From positions 25,486,725-25,550,724 of the forward strand of contig NC_135555.1 of NCBI RefSeq assembly GCF_964340395.1: 64,000 nt of DNA, read 5' to 3'. Position 1 is the first letter of the stretch; each line of letters opens with the position of its first letter. The notes under the pieces were generated by a model. It did not search any database. It was not told the DNA's origin and saw only the letters and a program-made list of their open reading frames with translations. Shown one piece after another: positions 53,816 through 64,000 of the stretch. The position numbers were made by a program, and so were the translations under genes. This DNA is from Glandiceps talaboti. Lineage: Eukaryota; Hemichordata; Enteropneusta; Spengelidae.

Positions 53816-54270
53816 GTCAGTTGGAATTTCTCTCTTCCACATTTGAAAAAGTGGTTGTTATCCCTACCCATCAAATACACACCATGCAAATTACCCATCA
53901 GTATGAGCACTTTATGACAAAGTGATGGCTATGTTTGTCCTAAATTACACATTTTGCCTTTAACCTCCATATATTGAATACAGATAGATACCATTCAAGT
54001 GGCTACCCCACAATCAACTAATAACTCAAGTTGAATACATAGAAAATCCATCCAAGTGTCTACCCCTATATTATTATAAGGTAAACTTTTGTTTTATATT
54101 TTGATCTTTGACCTTGGCCTCCATCTATACCGTCAACTAGCAAATTGTTCAATAAAGTGTGACATTTTACATCTAGAGACACCATTCATATGCCTACACC
54201 TATGTTGTTCAAGGCAAGTGACTAAGCTTTGACCATGACCTCCTTCAAGGTCAACTTCAAGTCACTGTGT
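53816..54270. other. Start of ABCA intron 12
   Basis: AT-rich intron with loosely repeated 'ccattca(a/t)(g/a)tg(g/c)ctac' phrases. An open frame runs on past the donor to 53917 but lacks family similarity after NQ. Confidence 0.5.
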
Positions 54271-55468
54271 TTTTAGGATAATTGCACTGTCATGTCTTTA
54301 GGATAATTCAGCTGTCATATATGTAGGGAACTGTCATGTCTTTAGGATAATTCAAGTGTCATGTCCGTAGGATAATTGAACTGTCGTGTCTTTAGGATAA
54401 TTCAACTGTCATGTCTTTAGGATAATTCAACTGTCATGTCCGTAGGATAATTCAACTGTCGTGTCTTTAGGATAATTCAACTGTTGTGTCTTTAGGATAA
54501 TTCAATTGTCATGTCTGGTGGATAATTCATCTGTCGTGTCTTTAGGATAATTCAACTGTTGTGTCTTCAGGATAATTCAACTGTCATGTCTGGTGGATAA
54601 TTCATCTGTCGTGTCTTTAGGATAATTCAACTGTTGTGTCTTTAGGATAATTCAACTGTCATGTCTGTAGGATAATTCAACTGTCATGTCTTTAGGATAA
54701 TTCAACTGTTGTGTCTTTAGGATAATTCAACTGTCGTGTCTTTAGGATAATTCAACTGTCATGTCTGTAGGATAATTCAACTGTCGTGTCTTTAGGATAA
54801 TTCAACTGTCATGTCTTCAGGATAATTCAACTATCATGTCCGTAGGATAATTCAACTGTCGTGTCTTTAGGATAATTCAACTGTCGTGTCTTTAGGATAA
54901 TTCAACTGTCATGTCCGTAGGATAATTCAACTGTCGTGTCTTTAGGATAATTCAACTGTCATGTCTTTAGGATAATTCAACTGTCATGTCCGTAGGATAA
55001 TTCAACTGTCGTGTCTTTAGGATAATTCAACTGTCATGTCTTTAGGATAATTCAACTGTCATGTCTGTAGGATAATTCAACTGTCGTGTCTTTAGGATAA
55101 TTCAACTGTCATGTCTGTAGGATAATTCAACTGTCGTGTCTTTAGGATAATTCATGACAACTGTCGTGTCTTTAGGATAATTCAACTGTCATGTTTTTAG
55201 GATAATTCAACTGTCGTGTCTTTAGGATAATTCAACTGTTGTGTCTTTAGGATAATTCAACTGTCATGTCTTTAGGATAATTCAACTGTCGTGTCTTTAG
55301 GATAATTCAACTGTCATGTCTTAAGGATAATTCAACTGTCGTGTCTTTAGGATAATTCAACTGTCGTGTCTTTAGGATAATTCAACTGTAGTGTCTTTAG
55401 GATAATTCAACTGTCATGTCTTTAGGATAATTCAACTGTCATGTCTTTAGGATAATTCAACTGTCATG
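54271..55468. repeat. 25-bp minisatellite, about 48 units
   Basis: The unit 'aactgtcatgtctttaggat' plus 'aattc' recurs with variants cgtgtc/catgtc/tgtgtc and tttag/cgtag/ctggtgg. Position in intron 12. One unit near 55153 carries a 5-bp extra 'atgac'. Confidence 0.97.
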
Positions 55469-55472
55469 TCAT

Positions 55473-58400
55473 GTTAGGGCATGTATTTCAAGCTGACCTA
55501 GTAACTGTTAGGGCATGTATTTCAAGCTGACCTAGTAACTGTTAGGGCATGTATTTCAAGCTGGCCTAGTAACTCTTGTGGCATGTATTTCAAGCTGACC
55601 TAGTAACTGTTAGGGCATGTATTTCAAGCTGACCTAGTAACTCTTGTGGCATGTATTTCAAGCTGACCTAGTAACTGTTAGGGCATGTATTTCAAGCTGA
55701 CCTAGTAACTGTTAGGGCATGTATTTCAAGCTGGCCTAGTAACTGTTGTGGCATGTATTTCAAGCTGGCCTAGTAACTGTTAGGGCATGTATTTCAAGCT
55801 GGCCTAGTAACTGTTAGGGAATGTATTTCAAGCTGACCTAGTAACTGTTAGGGCATGTATTTCAAGCTGGCCTAGTAACTGTTGTGGCATGTATTTCAAG
55901 CTGGCCAGGTAACTGTTGTGGCATGTATTTCAAACTGGCCAAGTAGCCGTTAAGGCATGTATTTCAAGCTGGCCTAGTAACTGTTAGGGAATGTATTTCA
56001 AGCTGACCTAGTAACTGTTAGGGCATGTATTTCAAGCTGACCTAGTAACTGTTGTGGCATGTATTTCAAGCTGGCCAGGTAACTGTTGTGGCATGTATTT
56101 CAAACTGGCCAAGTAGCCGTTAAGGCATGTATTTCAAGCTGGCCTAGTAACTGTTGGGGCATGTATTTCAAGCTGGCCTAGTAACTGTTAGGGAATGTAT
56201 TTCAAGCTGACCTAGTAACTGTTAAGGCATGTATTTCAAGCTGGTCTAGTAACTGTTAGGGCATGTATTTCAAGCTGGCCTAGTAACTGTTAGGGAATGT
56301 ATTTCAAGCTGACCTAGTAACTGTTAGGGAATGTATTTCAAGCTGACCTAGTAACTGTTAGGGCATGTATTTCAAGCTGGCCTAGTAACTGTTAGGGCAT
56401 GTATTTCAAGCTGGCCTAGTAACTGTTGTGGCATGTATTTCAAGCTGGCCTAGTAACTACCGATATTAGGGCATGTATTTCAAGCTGGCCTAGTAACTAC
56501 CGGCATTAGGGCATGTATTTCAAGCTGGCCTAGTAACTGTTAGGGTATGTATTTCAAGCTGGCCTAGTAACTACCGATATTAGGGCATGTATTTCAAGCT
56601 GGCCTAGTAACTGTTAAGGCATGTATTACAAGCTGGTCTAGTAACTGTTGGGGCATGTATTTCAAGCTGGCCTAGTAACTGTTAAGGCATGTATTACAAG
56701 CTGGCCTAGTAACTGTTGGGGCATGTATTTCAAGCTGGCCTAGTAACTCTTGTGGCATGTATTTCAAGCTGGCCTAGTAACTGTTAAGGCATGTATTACA
56801 AGCTGGCCTAGTAACTGTTGGGGCATGTATTTCAAGCTGGCCTAGTAACTGTTAGGGAATGTATTTCAAGCTGGCCTAGTAACTGTTAGGGCATGTATTT
56901 CAAGCTGACCTAGTAACTGTTGTGGCATGTATTTCAAGCTGACCTAGTAACTGTTGTGGCATGTATTTCAAGCTGGCCAGGTAACTGTTGTGGCATGTAT
57001 TTCAAGCTGGCCAAGTAGCCGTTAAGGCATGTATTTCAAGCTGGCCTAGTAACTGTTGGGGCATGTATTTCAAGCTGGCCTAGTAACGGTTAGGGAATGT
57101 ATTTCAAGCTGGCCTAGTAACTGTTAGGGCATGTATTTCAAGCTGACCTAGTAACTGTTAGGGCATGTATTTCAAGCTGACCTAGTAACTGTTGGGGCAT
57201 GTATTTCAAGCTGACCTAGTAACTGTTAGGGCATGTATTTCAAGCTGACCTAGTAACTGTTAAGGCATGTATTTCAAGCTGACCTAGTAACTGTTGGGGC
57301 ATGTATTTCAAGCTGGCCTAGTAACGGTTAGGGCATGTATTTCAAGCTGGCCTAGTAACTGTTAGGGCATGTATTTCAAGCTGGCCTAGTAACTACCGGC
57401 ATTAGGGCATGTATTTCAAGCTGGCCTAGTAACTGTTAGGGTATGTATTTCAAGCTGACCTAGTAACTACCGATATTAGGGCATGTATTTCAAGCTGGTC
57501 TAGTAACTGTTAGGGTATGTATTTCAAGCTGGCCTAGTAACTACCGATATTAGGGCATGTATTTCAAGCTGGCCTAGTAACTGTTAGGGTATGTATTTCA
57601 AGCTGACCTAGTAACTGTTAGGGCATGTATTTCAAGCTGACCTAGTAACTACCGATATTGGGGCATGTATTTCAAGCTGGCCTAGTAACTGTTAGGGTAT
57701 GTATTTCAAGCTGGCCTAGTAACTACCGATATTAGGGCATGTATTTCAAGCTGGTCTAGTAACTGTTGGGGCATGTATTTCAAGCTGGCCTAGTAACTGT
57801 TAAGGCATGTATTACAAGCTGGCCTAGTAACTGTTGGGGCATGTATTTCAAGCTGGCCTAGTAACTGTTGTGGCATGTATTTCAAGCTGGCCTAGTAACT
57901 GTTAAGGCATGTATTACAAGCTGGCCTAGTAACTGTTGGGGCATGTATTTCAAGCTGGCCTAGTAACTGTTAGGGCATGTATTTCAAGCTGGCCTAGTAA
58001 CTGTTAAGGCATGTATTTCAAGCTGGCCTAGTAACTGTTGTGGCATGTATTTCAAGCTGGCCTAGTAACTGTTGTGGCATGTATTTCAAGCTGGCCTAGT
58101 AACTGTTAGGGCATGTATTTCAAGCTGGCCAAGTAGCCGTTAAGGCATGTATTTCAAGCTGGCCTAGTAACTGTTGTGGCATGTATTTCAAGCTGGCCTA
58201 GTAACTGTTGTGGCATGTATTTCAAGCTGGCCTAGTAACTGTTAGGGCATGTATTTCAAGCTGGCCTAGTAACTGTTAGGGCATGTATTTCAAGCTGACC
58301 TAGTAACTGTTGTGGCATGTATTTCAAGCTGGCCTAGTAACTGTTAGGGCATGTATTTCAAGCTGGCCTAGTAACTGTTGTGGCATGTATTTCAAGCTGG

Positions 58401-58560
58401 CCTAGTAACTGTTAGGGCATGTATTTCAAGCTGACCTAGTAACTGTTGTGGCATGTATTTCAAGCTGGCCTATATAGTAAAATGTACTGTATATGCATGT
58501 GTTTCAAGCTGGCCATTAATGGTACTGTTTGGGCATGATGTTTTTCAAGCTGGCCTAGTA
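55473..58560. repeat. 34-bp minisatellite, nearly 90 units
   Basis: The unit 'gttagggcatgtatttcaag' plus 'ctggcctagtaact'. Variants: GTTAGGG, GTTGTGG, GTTGGGG, GTTAAGG; CTGGCC versus CTGACC; and longer units with 'accgatatt' or 'accggcatt'. Blocks of variants recur in the same order (for example around 55900-56160 and 56960-57080), indicating higher-order duplication. The last units after 58470 are degenerate. Confidence 0.97.
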
Positions 58561-58596
58561 GTGAATCCTCCCTAAATACTCACTATAAGTGAGTGA

Positions 58597-58772
58597 TCTA
58601 GCTAGCCAGTATAACCTGTGACCCAGCTGCAGTCTACAAGCAGTGACCCAGCTAGCGAGCCAGTAAAACCTAGCTGTGACCAAGCTATAGAATGCAAGCA
58701 GTGACCCAGCTAGCCATTATAACCTGTGACCCAGCTATAGTCTGCAAGCAGTGACCCAGCTAGCCAGTATAA
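58597..58772. repeat. About 50-bp repeat, three to four units
   Basis: Units with 'gcaagcagtgacccagctag' then 'ccagtataacc' and 'tgtgacccagct(a/g)(t/c)ag'. Diverged relative to neighbouring arrays. Confidence 0.85.
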
Positions 58773-59532
58773 CTATACAACAATTAGTTACAATTTTAAA
58801 TATCATGTATTTTTTATTTTGCCCACCATGCAGGTACTCAAGTTTATGTTGTAAACAAGATTCCAATCGCATTATGTGCCCCTCCCCCCCTCTCCTCATA
58901 AGTTTGTATTGAACTTGTATTTGCTTTCACTGTCATGTCTATCATCATATCACCTGCCACCAGTCAAAGATGTCTTTGTAGTGTACATCTTGCATGATTC
59001 TCAAACCTCTTTCTTATCAGTAGTTTCTGATCAGACTCAAAACTTATTTTTATATCCATTCATTAAATCTGTTTGACTGTGTTTTGTAACATTTTCCTAT
59101 TGTATCTGTTCCAGCCATTTGATACGGTATGTATACCCACTTCTCTTAAATATATAGCCAATGTTACTTTTAATTCACACTTGTCTAAAATGTGCACTCA
59201 GTTAAGGGTTCTTTTATTTACTAGCTTCTTACTCACTAAATTCTACACTAAGTTAAAGGTTCTGTGACTATTGGCCTACTTACCAATGTAACTAACATGT
59301 GTATTGTATTTATTTTCAATTGTGTGGAACTGAGGACTTCTAAAAAATGTATCCTTATACATGTCCAAACACTGAATCAGATGTAGTTCTTTTTCTATTG
59401 AAAGTAGGTGTTAATTCTCTTTCTCTGAATAACAAATCACGTATTATGGTAGCATGCCTTGTTAAAGTCAAAATGTGGACAGATGAAGAACATTCTGGTC
59501 AACATTTTATTTTCAAATATGCAAACTTATAT
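58773..59532. other. Unique part of ABCA intron 12 with a possible 12-nt microexon
   Basis: The only non-repetitive piece between 54.3 kb and the right edge. At 59115-59126 CCATTTGATACG sits between an acceptor-like 'gtatctgttccag' and a donor-like GTATGT; it would add PFDT in phase. No family evidence supports it, and short frames here are otherwise unconvincing. Confidence 0.3.
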
Positions 59533-62500
59533 AGTTAAGATGGTCTCTATTTTTGTTATAACCCTAACTCTACAACTCTCTACAAACTGGTTAAGATGAT
59601 CTCTATTTTTGTTATAACCCTAACTCTACAACTCTCTACAAACTGGTTAAGATGGTCTCTATTTTTGTTATAACCCTAACTCTACAACTATCTACAAACT
59701 GGTTAAGATGGTCTCTATTTTTGTTATAACCCTAACTCTACAACTCTCTACAAACTGGTTAAGATGGTCTCTATTTTTGTTATAACCCTAACTCTACAAC
59801 TCTCTACAAACTAGTTAAGATGGTATCTATTCTATTCCAACCCTAACTCTACAACTCTCTACAAACTGGTTAAGATGGTCTCTTTTTCTATTCTAATCCT
59901 AACTCTACAACTCTCTACAAACTGGTTAAGATGGTCTCTATTCTATTCTATTCTAACCCTAACTCTACAACTCTCTACAAACTGGTTAAGAAGGTCTCCA
60001 TTTCTATTCCAACCCTAACTCTACAACTTTCTCCAAACTGGTTAAGATGGTCTATATTCTATTCTATTCTAACCCTAACTCTACAACTCTCTACAAACTG
60101 GTTAAGATGGTCTCTATTCTATTCCAACCCTAACCCTATCTCTACAACTCTCTACAAACTGGTTAAGATGGTCTATATTCTGTTCTATTCTAACCCTAAC
60201 TCTACAACTCTCTACAAACTGGTTAAGATGGTCTCTATTCTATTCCAACCCTAACCCTAACTCTACAACTCCCTACAAACTGGTCAAGATGGTCTATATT
60301 CTATTCTATTCTAACCCTAACTCTACAACTCTCTACAAACTGGTTAAAATGGTCTCTATTCTATTCCAACCCTAACCCTAACTCTACAACTCTCTACAAA
60401 CTGGTTAAGATGGTCTATATTCTATTCTATTCTAACCCTAACTCTACAACTCTCTACAAACTGGTTAAGATGGTCTCTATTCTATTCCAACCCTAACTCT
60501 ACAACTCTCTACAAACTGGTTAAGATGGTCTCTATTTGTATTCTAACCCTAACTCTCCAACTCTCTACAAACTGGTTAAGATGGTCTCTATTCTATTCTA
60601 TTCCAACCCTAACTCTACAACTCTCTACAAACTGGTTAAGATGGTCTCTATTTGTATTCCAACCCTAACTCTACAACTCTCTACAAACTAGTTAAGATGG
60701 TCTCTTTTTCTATTCTAACCCTAACTCTACAACTCTCTACAAACTAATTAAGATGGTCTCTATTTCTATTCCAACCCTAACTCAACAACTTTCTCCAAAC
60801 TGGTTAAGATGGTCTATATTCTATTCTATTCTAACCCTAACTCTTCAACTCTCTACAAACTGGTTAAGATGGTCTCTATTCTGTTCCAACCCTAACCCTA
60901 ACTCTACAACTCTCTACAAACTGGTTAAGATGGTCTATATTCTATTCTATTCTATTCTAACCCTAACTCTACAACTCTCTACAAACTGGTTAAGATGGTC
61001 TCTATTCTATTCCAACCCTAACCCTAACTCTACAACTCTCTACAAACTGGTTAAGATGGTCTGTATTCTATTCTATTCTAACCCTAACTCTGCAACTCTC
61101 TACAAACTGGTTAAGATGGTCTCTATTCTATTCCAACCCTAACTCTACAACTCTCTACAAACTGGTTAACATGGTCTCTATTTGTATTCTAACCCTAACT
61201 CTCCAACTCTCTACAAACTGGTTAAGATGGTCTCTATTCTATTCTATTCCAACCCTAACTCTAAAACTCTCTACAAACTGGTTAAGATGGTCTCTATTTG
61301 TATTCGAACCATAACTCTACAACTCTCTACAAACTAGTTAAGATGGTCTCTTTTTCTATTCTAACCCTAACTCTACAACTCTCTACAAACTGGTTAAAAA
61401 GGTCTCCATTTCTATTCCAACCCTAACTCAACAACTTTCTCCAAACTGGTTAAGATGGTCTCTATTGTATTCCAACCCTAACCCTAACTCTACAACTCTC
61501 TACAGACTGGTTAAGATGGTCTCTATTCTATTCCAACCCTAACCCTAACTCTACAACTCTCTACAAACTGGTTAAGATGGTCTCTATTTCTATTCCAACC
61601 CTAACTCTACAACTCTCTACAAACTGGTTAAGATGGTCTCTATTTGTATTCTAACCCTAACTCTCCAACTCTCTACAAACTGGTTAAGATGGTCTCTATT
61701 CTATTCTATTCCAACCCTAACTCTACAACTCTCTACAAACTGGTTAAGATGGTCTTTATTTGTATTCCAACCATAACTCTACAACTCTCTACAAACTAGT
61801 TAAGATGATCTCTTTTTCTATTCCAACCCTAACTCTACAACTCTCTACAAACTGGTTAAAATGGTCTCTATTTCTATTCCAACCCTAACTCAACAACTTT
61901 CTCCAAACTGGTTAAGATGGTCTCTATTGTATTCCAACCCTAACCCTAACTCTACAACTCTCTACAAACTGGTTAAGATGGTCTCTATTCTATTCCAGCC
62001 CTAACCCTAACTCTACAACTCTCTACAAACTAGTTAAGATGGTCTCTATTCTATTCTATTCTAACTCTAACTCTACAACTCTCTACAAACTGGTTAAGAT
62101 GGTCTCTATTTTTGTTATAACCCTAACTCTACAACTCTCTACAAATTAGTTAAGATGGTATCTATTTGTATTCTAACCCTAACTCTATAACTCTCTACAA
62201 ACTAGTGAAGGTGGTCTCTATCTGTATTTCAACCCTAACTCTACAACTCTCTACAAACTAGTTAAGATGGTATCTGTTTGTATTCTAACCCTATCTATAC
62301 AACTCTCTACAAACTAGTGAAGGTGGTCTCTATTCTATTCTATTCCAACCCTAGCTCTACAACTCTCTACAAACTGGTTAAGATGGTCTTTATTTGTATT
62401 CCAACCATAACTCTACAACTCTCTACAAACTAGTGAAGGTGGTCTCTATTTGTATTCCAACCCTAACTCTACAAGTCTCTACAAACTAGTTAAGATGGTA

Positions 62501-64000
62501 TCTGTTTGTATTCTAACCCTATCTATACAACTCTCTACAAACTAGTGAAGGTGGTCTCTATTCTATTCTATTCTAACCCTAACTCTGCAACTCTCTACAA
62601 ACTGGTTAAGATGGTCTCTATTCTATTCCAACCCTAACTCTACAACTCTCTACAAACTGGTTAACATGGTCTCTATTTGTATTCTAACCCTAACTCTCCA
62701 ACTCTCTACAAACTGGTTAAGATGGTCTCTATTCTATTCTATTCCAACCCTAACTCTAAAACTCTCTACAAACTGGTTAAGATGGTCTCTATTTGTATTC
62801 GAACCATAACTCTACAACTCTCTACAAACTAGTTAAGATGGTCTCTTTTTCTATTCTAACCCTAACTCTACAACTCTCTACAAACTGGTTAAAAAGGTCT
62901 CCATTTCTATTCCAACCCTAACTCAACAACTTTCTCCAAACTGGTTAAGATGGTCTCTATTGTATTCCAACCCTAACCCTAACTCTACAACTCTCTACAG
63001 ACTGGTTAAGATGGTCTCTATTCTATTCCAACCCTAACCCTAACTCTACAACTCTCTACAAACTGGTTAAGATGGTCTCTATTTCTATTCCAACCCTAAC
63101 TCTACAACTCTCTACAAACTGGTTAAGATGGTCTCTATTTGTATTCTAACCCTAACTCTCCAACTCTCTACAAACTGGTTAAGATGGTCTCTATTCTATT
63201 CTATTCCAACCCTAACTCTACAACTCTCTACAAACTGGTTAAGATGGTCTTTATTTGTATTCCAACCATAACTCTACAACTCTCTACAAACTAGTTAAGA
63301 TGATCTCTTTTTCTATTCCAACCCTAACTCTACAACTCTCTACAAACTGGTTAAAATGGTCTCTATTTCTATTCCAACCCTAACTCAACAACTTTCTCCA
63401 AACTGGTTAAGATGGTCTCTATTGTATTCCAACCCTAACCCTAACTCTACAACTCTCTACAAACTGGTTAAGATGGTCTCTATTCTATTCCAGCCCTAAC
63501 CCTAACTCTACAACTCTCTACAAACTAGTTAAGATGGTCTCTATTCTATTCTATTCTAACCCTAACTCTACAACTCTCTACAAACTGGTTAAGATGGTCT
63601 CTATTTTTGTTATAACCCTAACTCTACAACTCTCTACAAATTAGTTAAGATGGTATCTATTTGTATTCTAACCCTAACTCTATAACTCTCTACAAACTAG
63701 TGAAGGTGGTCTCTATCTGTATTTCAACCCTAACTTTACAACTCTCTACAAACTAGTTAAGATGGTATCTGTTTGTATTCTAACCCTATCTATACAACTC
63801 TCTACAAACTAGTGAAGGTGGTCTCTATTCTATTCTATTCCAACCCTAGCTCTACAACTCTCTACAAACTGGTTAAGATGGTCTTTATTTGTATTCCAAC
63901 CATAACTCTACAACTCTCTACAAACTAGTGAAGGTGGTCTCTATTTGTATTCCAACCCTAACTCTACAACTCTATACAAACTGGTGAAGGTGGTCTCTTT
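59533..64000. repeat. About 56-bp minisatellite with telomere-like CCCTAA, about 80 units, running off the window
   Basis: The unit 'aaccctaactctacaactct' plus 'ctacaaactggttaagatgg' and 'tctctatt' plus a variable spacer (ctattctattcca, tttgttat, tgtattcta). Length varies from 53 to about 63 bp by 'ctatt' and 'ccctaa' steps. A 1,495-bp higher-order repeat is visible: 'ggttaacatgg' at 61164 and 62659, and the following variant series (TTTGTATTC, AAAAAGG, CTACAGACTGG, CCAGCCC) repeats in the same order to near the right edge. Chained Asn-Pro-Asn/Leu-Tyr-Lys frames are artefacts. Confidence 0.97.

Noticed and set aside
53698-53917. Reading exon l on to the stop after 53917 as the true C-terminus
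   Set aside because: Similarity to ABCA proteins ends exactly at AATCAG/GTCAGT, a good donor, and the family continues with NBD1, so the extra residues are intron.
59931-61142. Frames of 107-129 codons with NPNSTTLYKLVKM repeats
   Set aside because: They follow the 56-bp minisatellite; unit length variation changes frame, and the same text in other frames is equally open for short distances.

Overview
This is a window of nuclear genome from a multicellular animal, most likely a marine invertebrate deuterostome such as an acorn worm or lancelet. That placement is an inference, not a search result. It rests on GT-AG introns of up to about 10 kb, AT-rich DNA with many microsatellites, tRNA-derived SINEs with a (ATT)n tail, a CR1/L2-type LINE, TIR elements and CCCTAA-type (TTAGGG) telomere-like motifs. 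There are no operons, bacterial RBSs or CRISPR arrays. Most short open frames are repeat shadows.

The only clear host gene is the 5' part of an ABC transporter of subfamily A (ABCA3-like) on the + strand. Twelve coding exons between 22477 and 53815 join with consistent intron phases into exactly 500 codons. They cover TM1, extracellular domain 1, TM2-TM6 and the conserved stretch just before nucleotide-binding domain 1. The NBDs and the second half of the transporter lie beyond the right edge. A 5' UTR segment begins at 22420. A CpG-rich stretch near 16.8-17.3 kb is the best promoter or first-exon candidate.

Layout. 1-2.3 kb: degenerate repeats, then a probable last coding exon of an unrelated + strand gene with a polyA signal. 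2.97-15.5 kb: nine large tandem units in 1.07-kb and 1.67-kb forms, one carrying a SINE. 15.5-22.4 kb: upstream region with CpG-rich DNA, microsatellites and two dispersed-element copies. 22.4-53.8 kb: the ABCA gene, with introns packed with minisatellites (57, 31, 46, 28, 35 and 39 bp), TIR elements nested inside one another, SINEs and a LINE fragment. 53.8-64 kb: intron 12, almost wholly minisatellite (25, 34, about 50 and about 56 bp), the last with telomere-like CCCTAA and a 1.5-kb higher-order repeat.

The most unusual items are: a 1,287-bp element with about 150-190-bp terminal inverted repeats and a 4-bp target duplication, enclosing a coding exon that resembles the start of P2X7-like intracellular-domain proteins; a 2.3-kb element cleanly splitting another TIR element; 15 tandem copies of an exon/intron splice-donor junction in the ABCA gene; and a 32-nt microexon recovered by phase logic.
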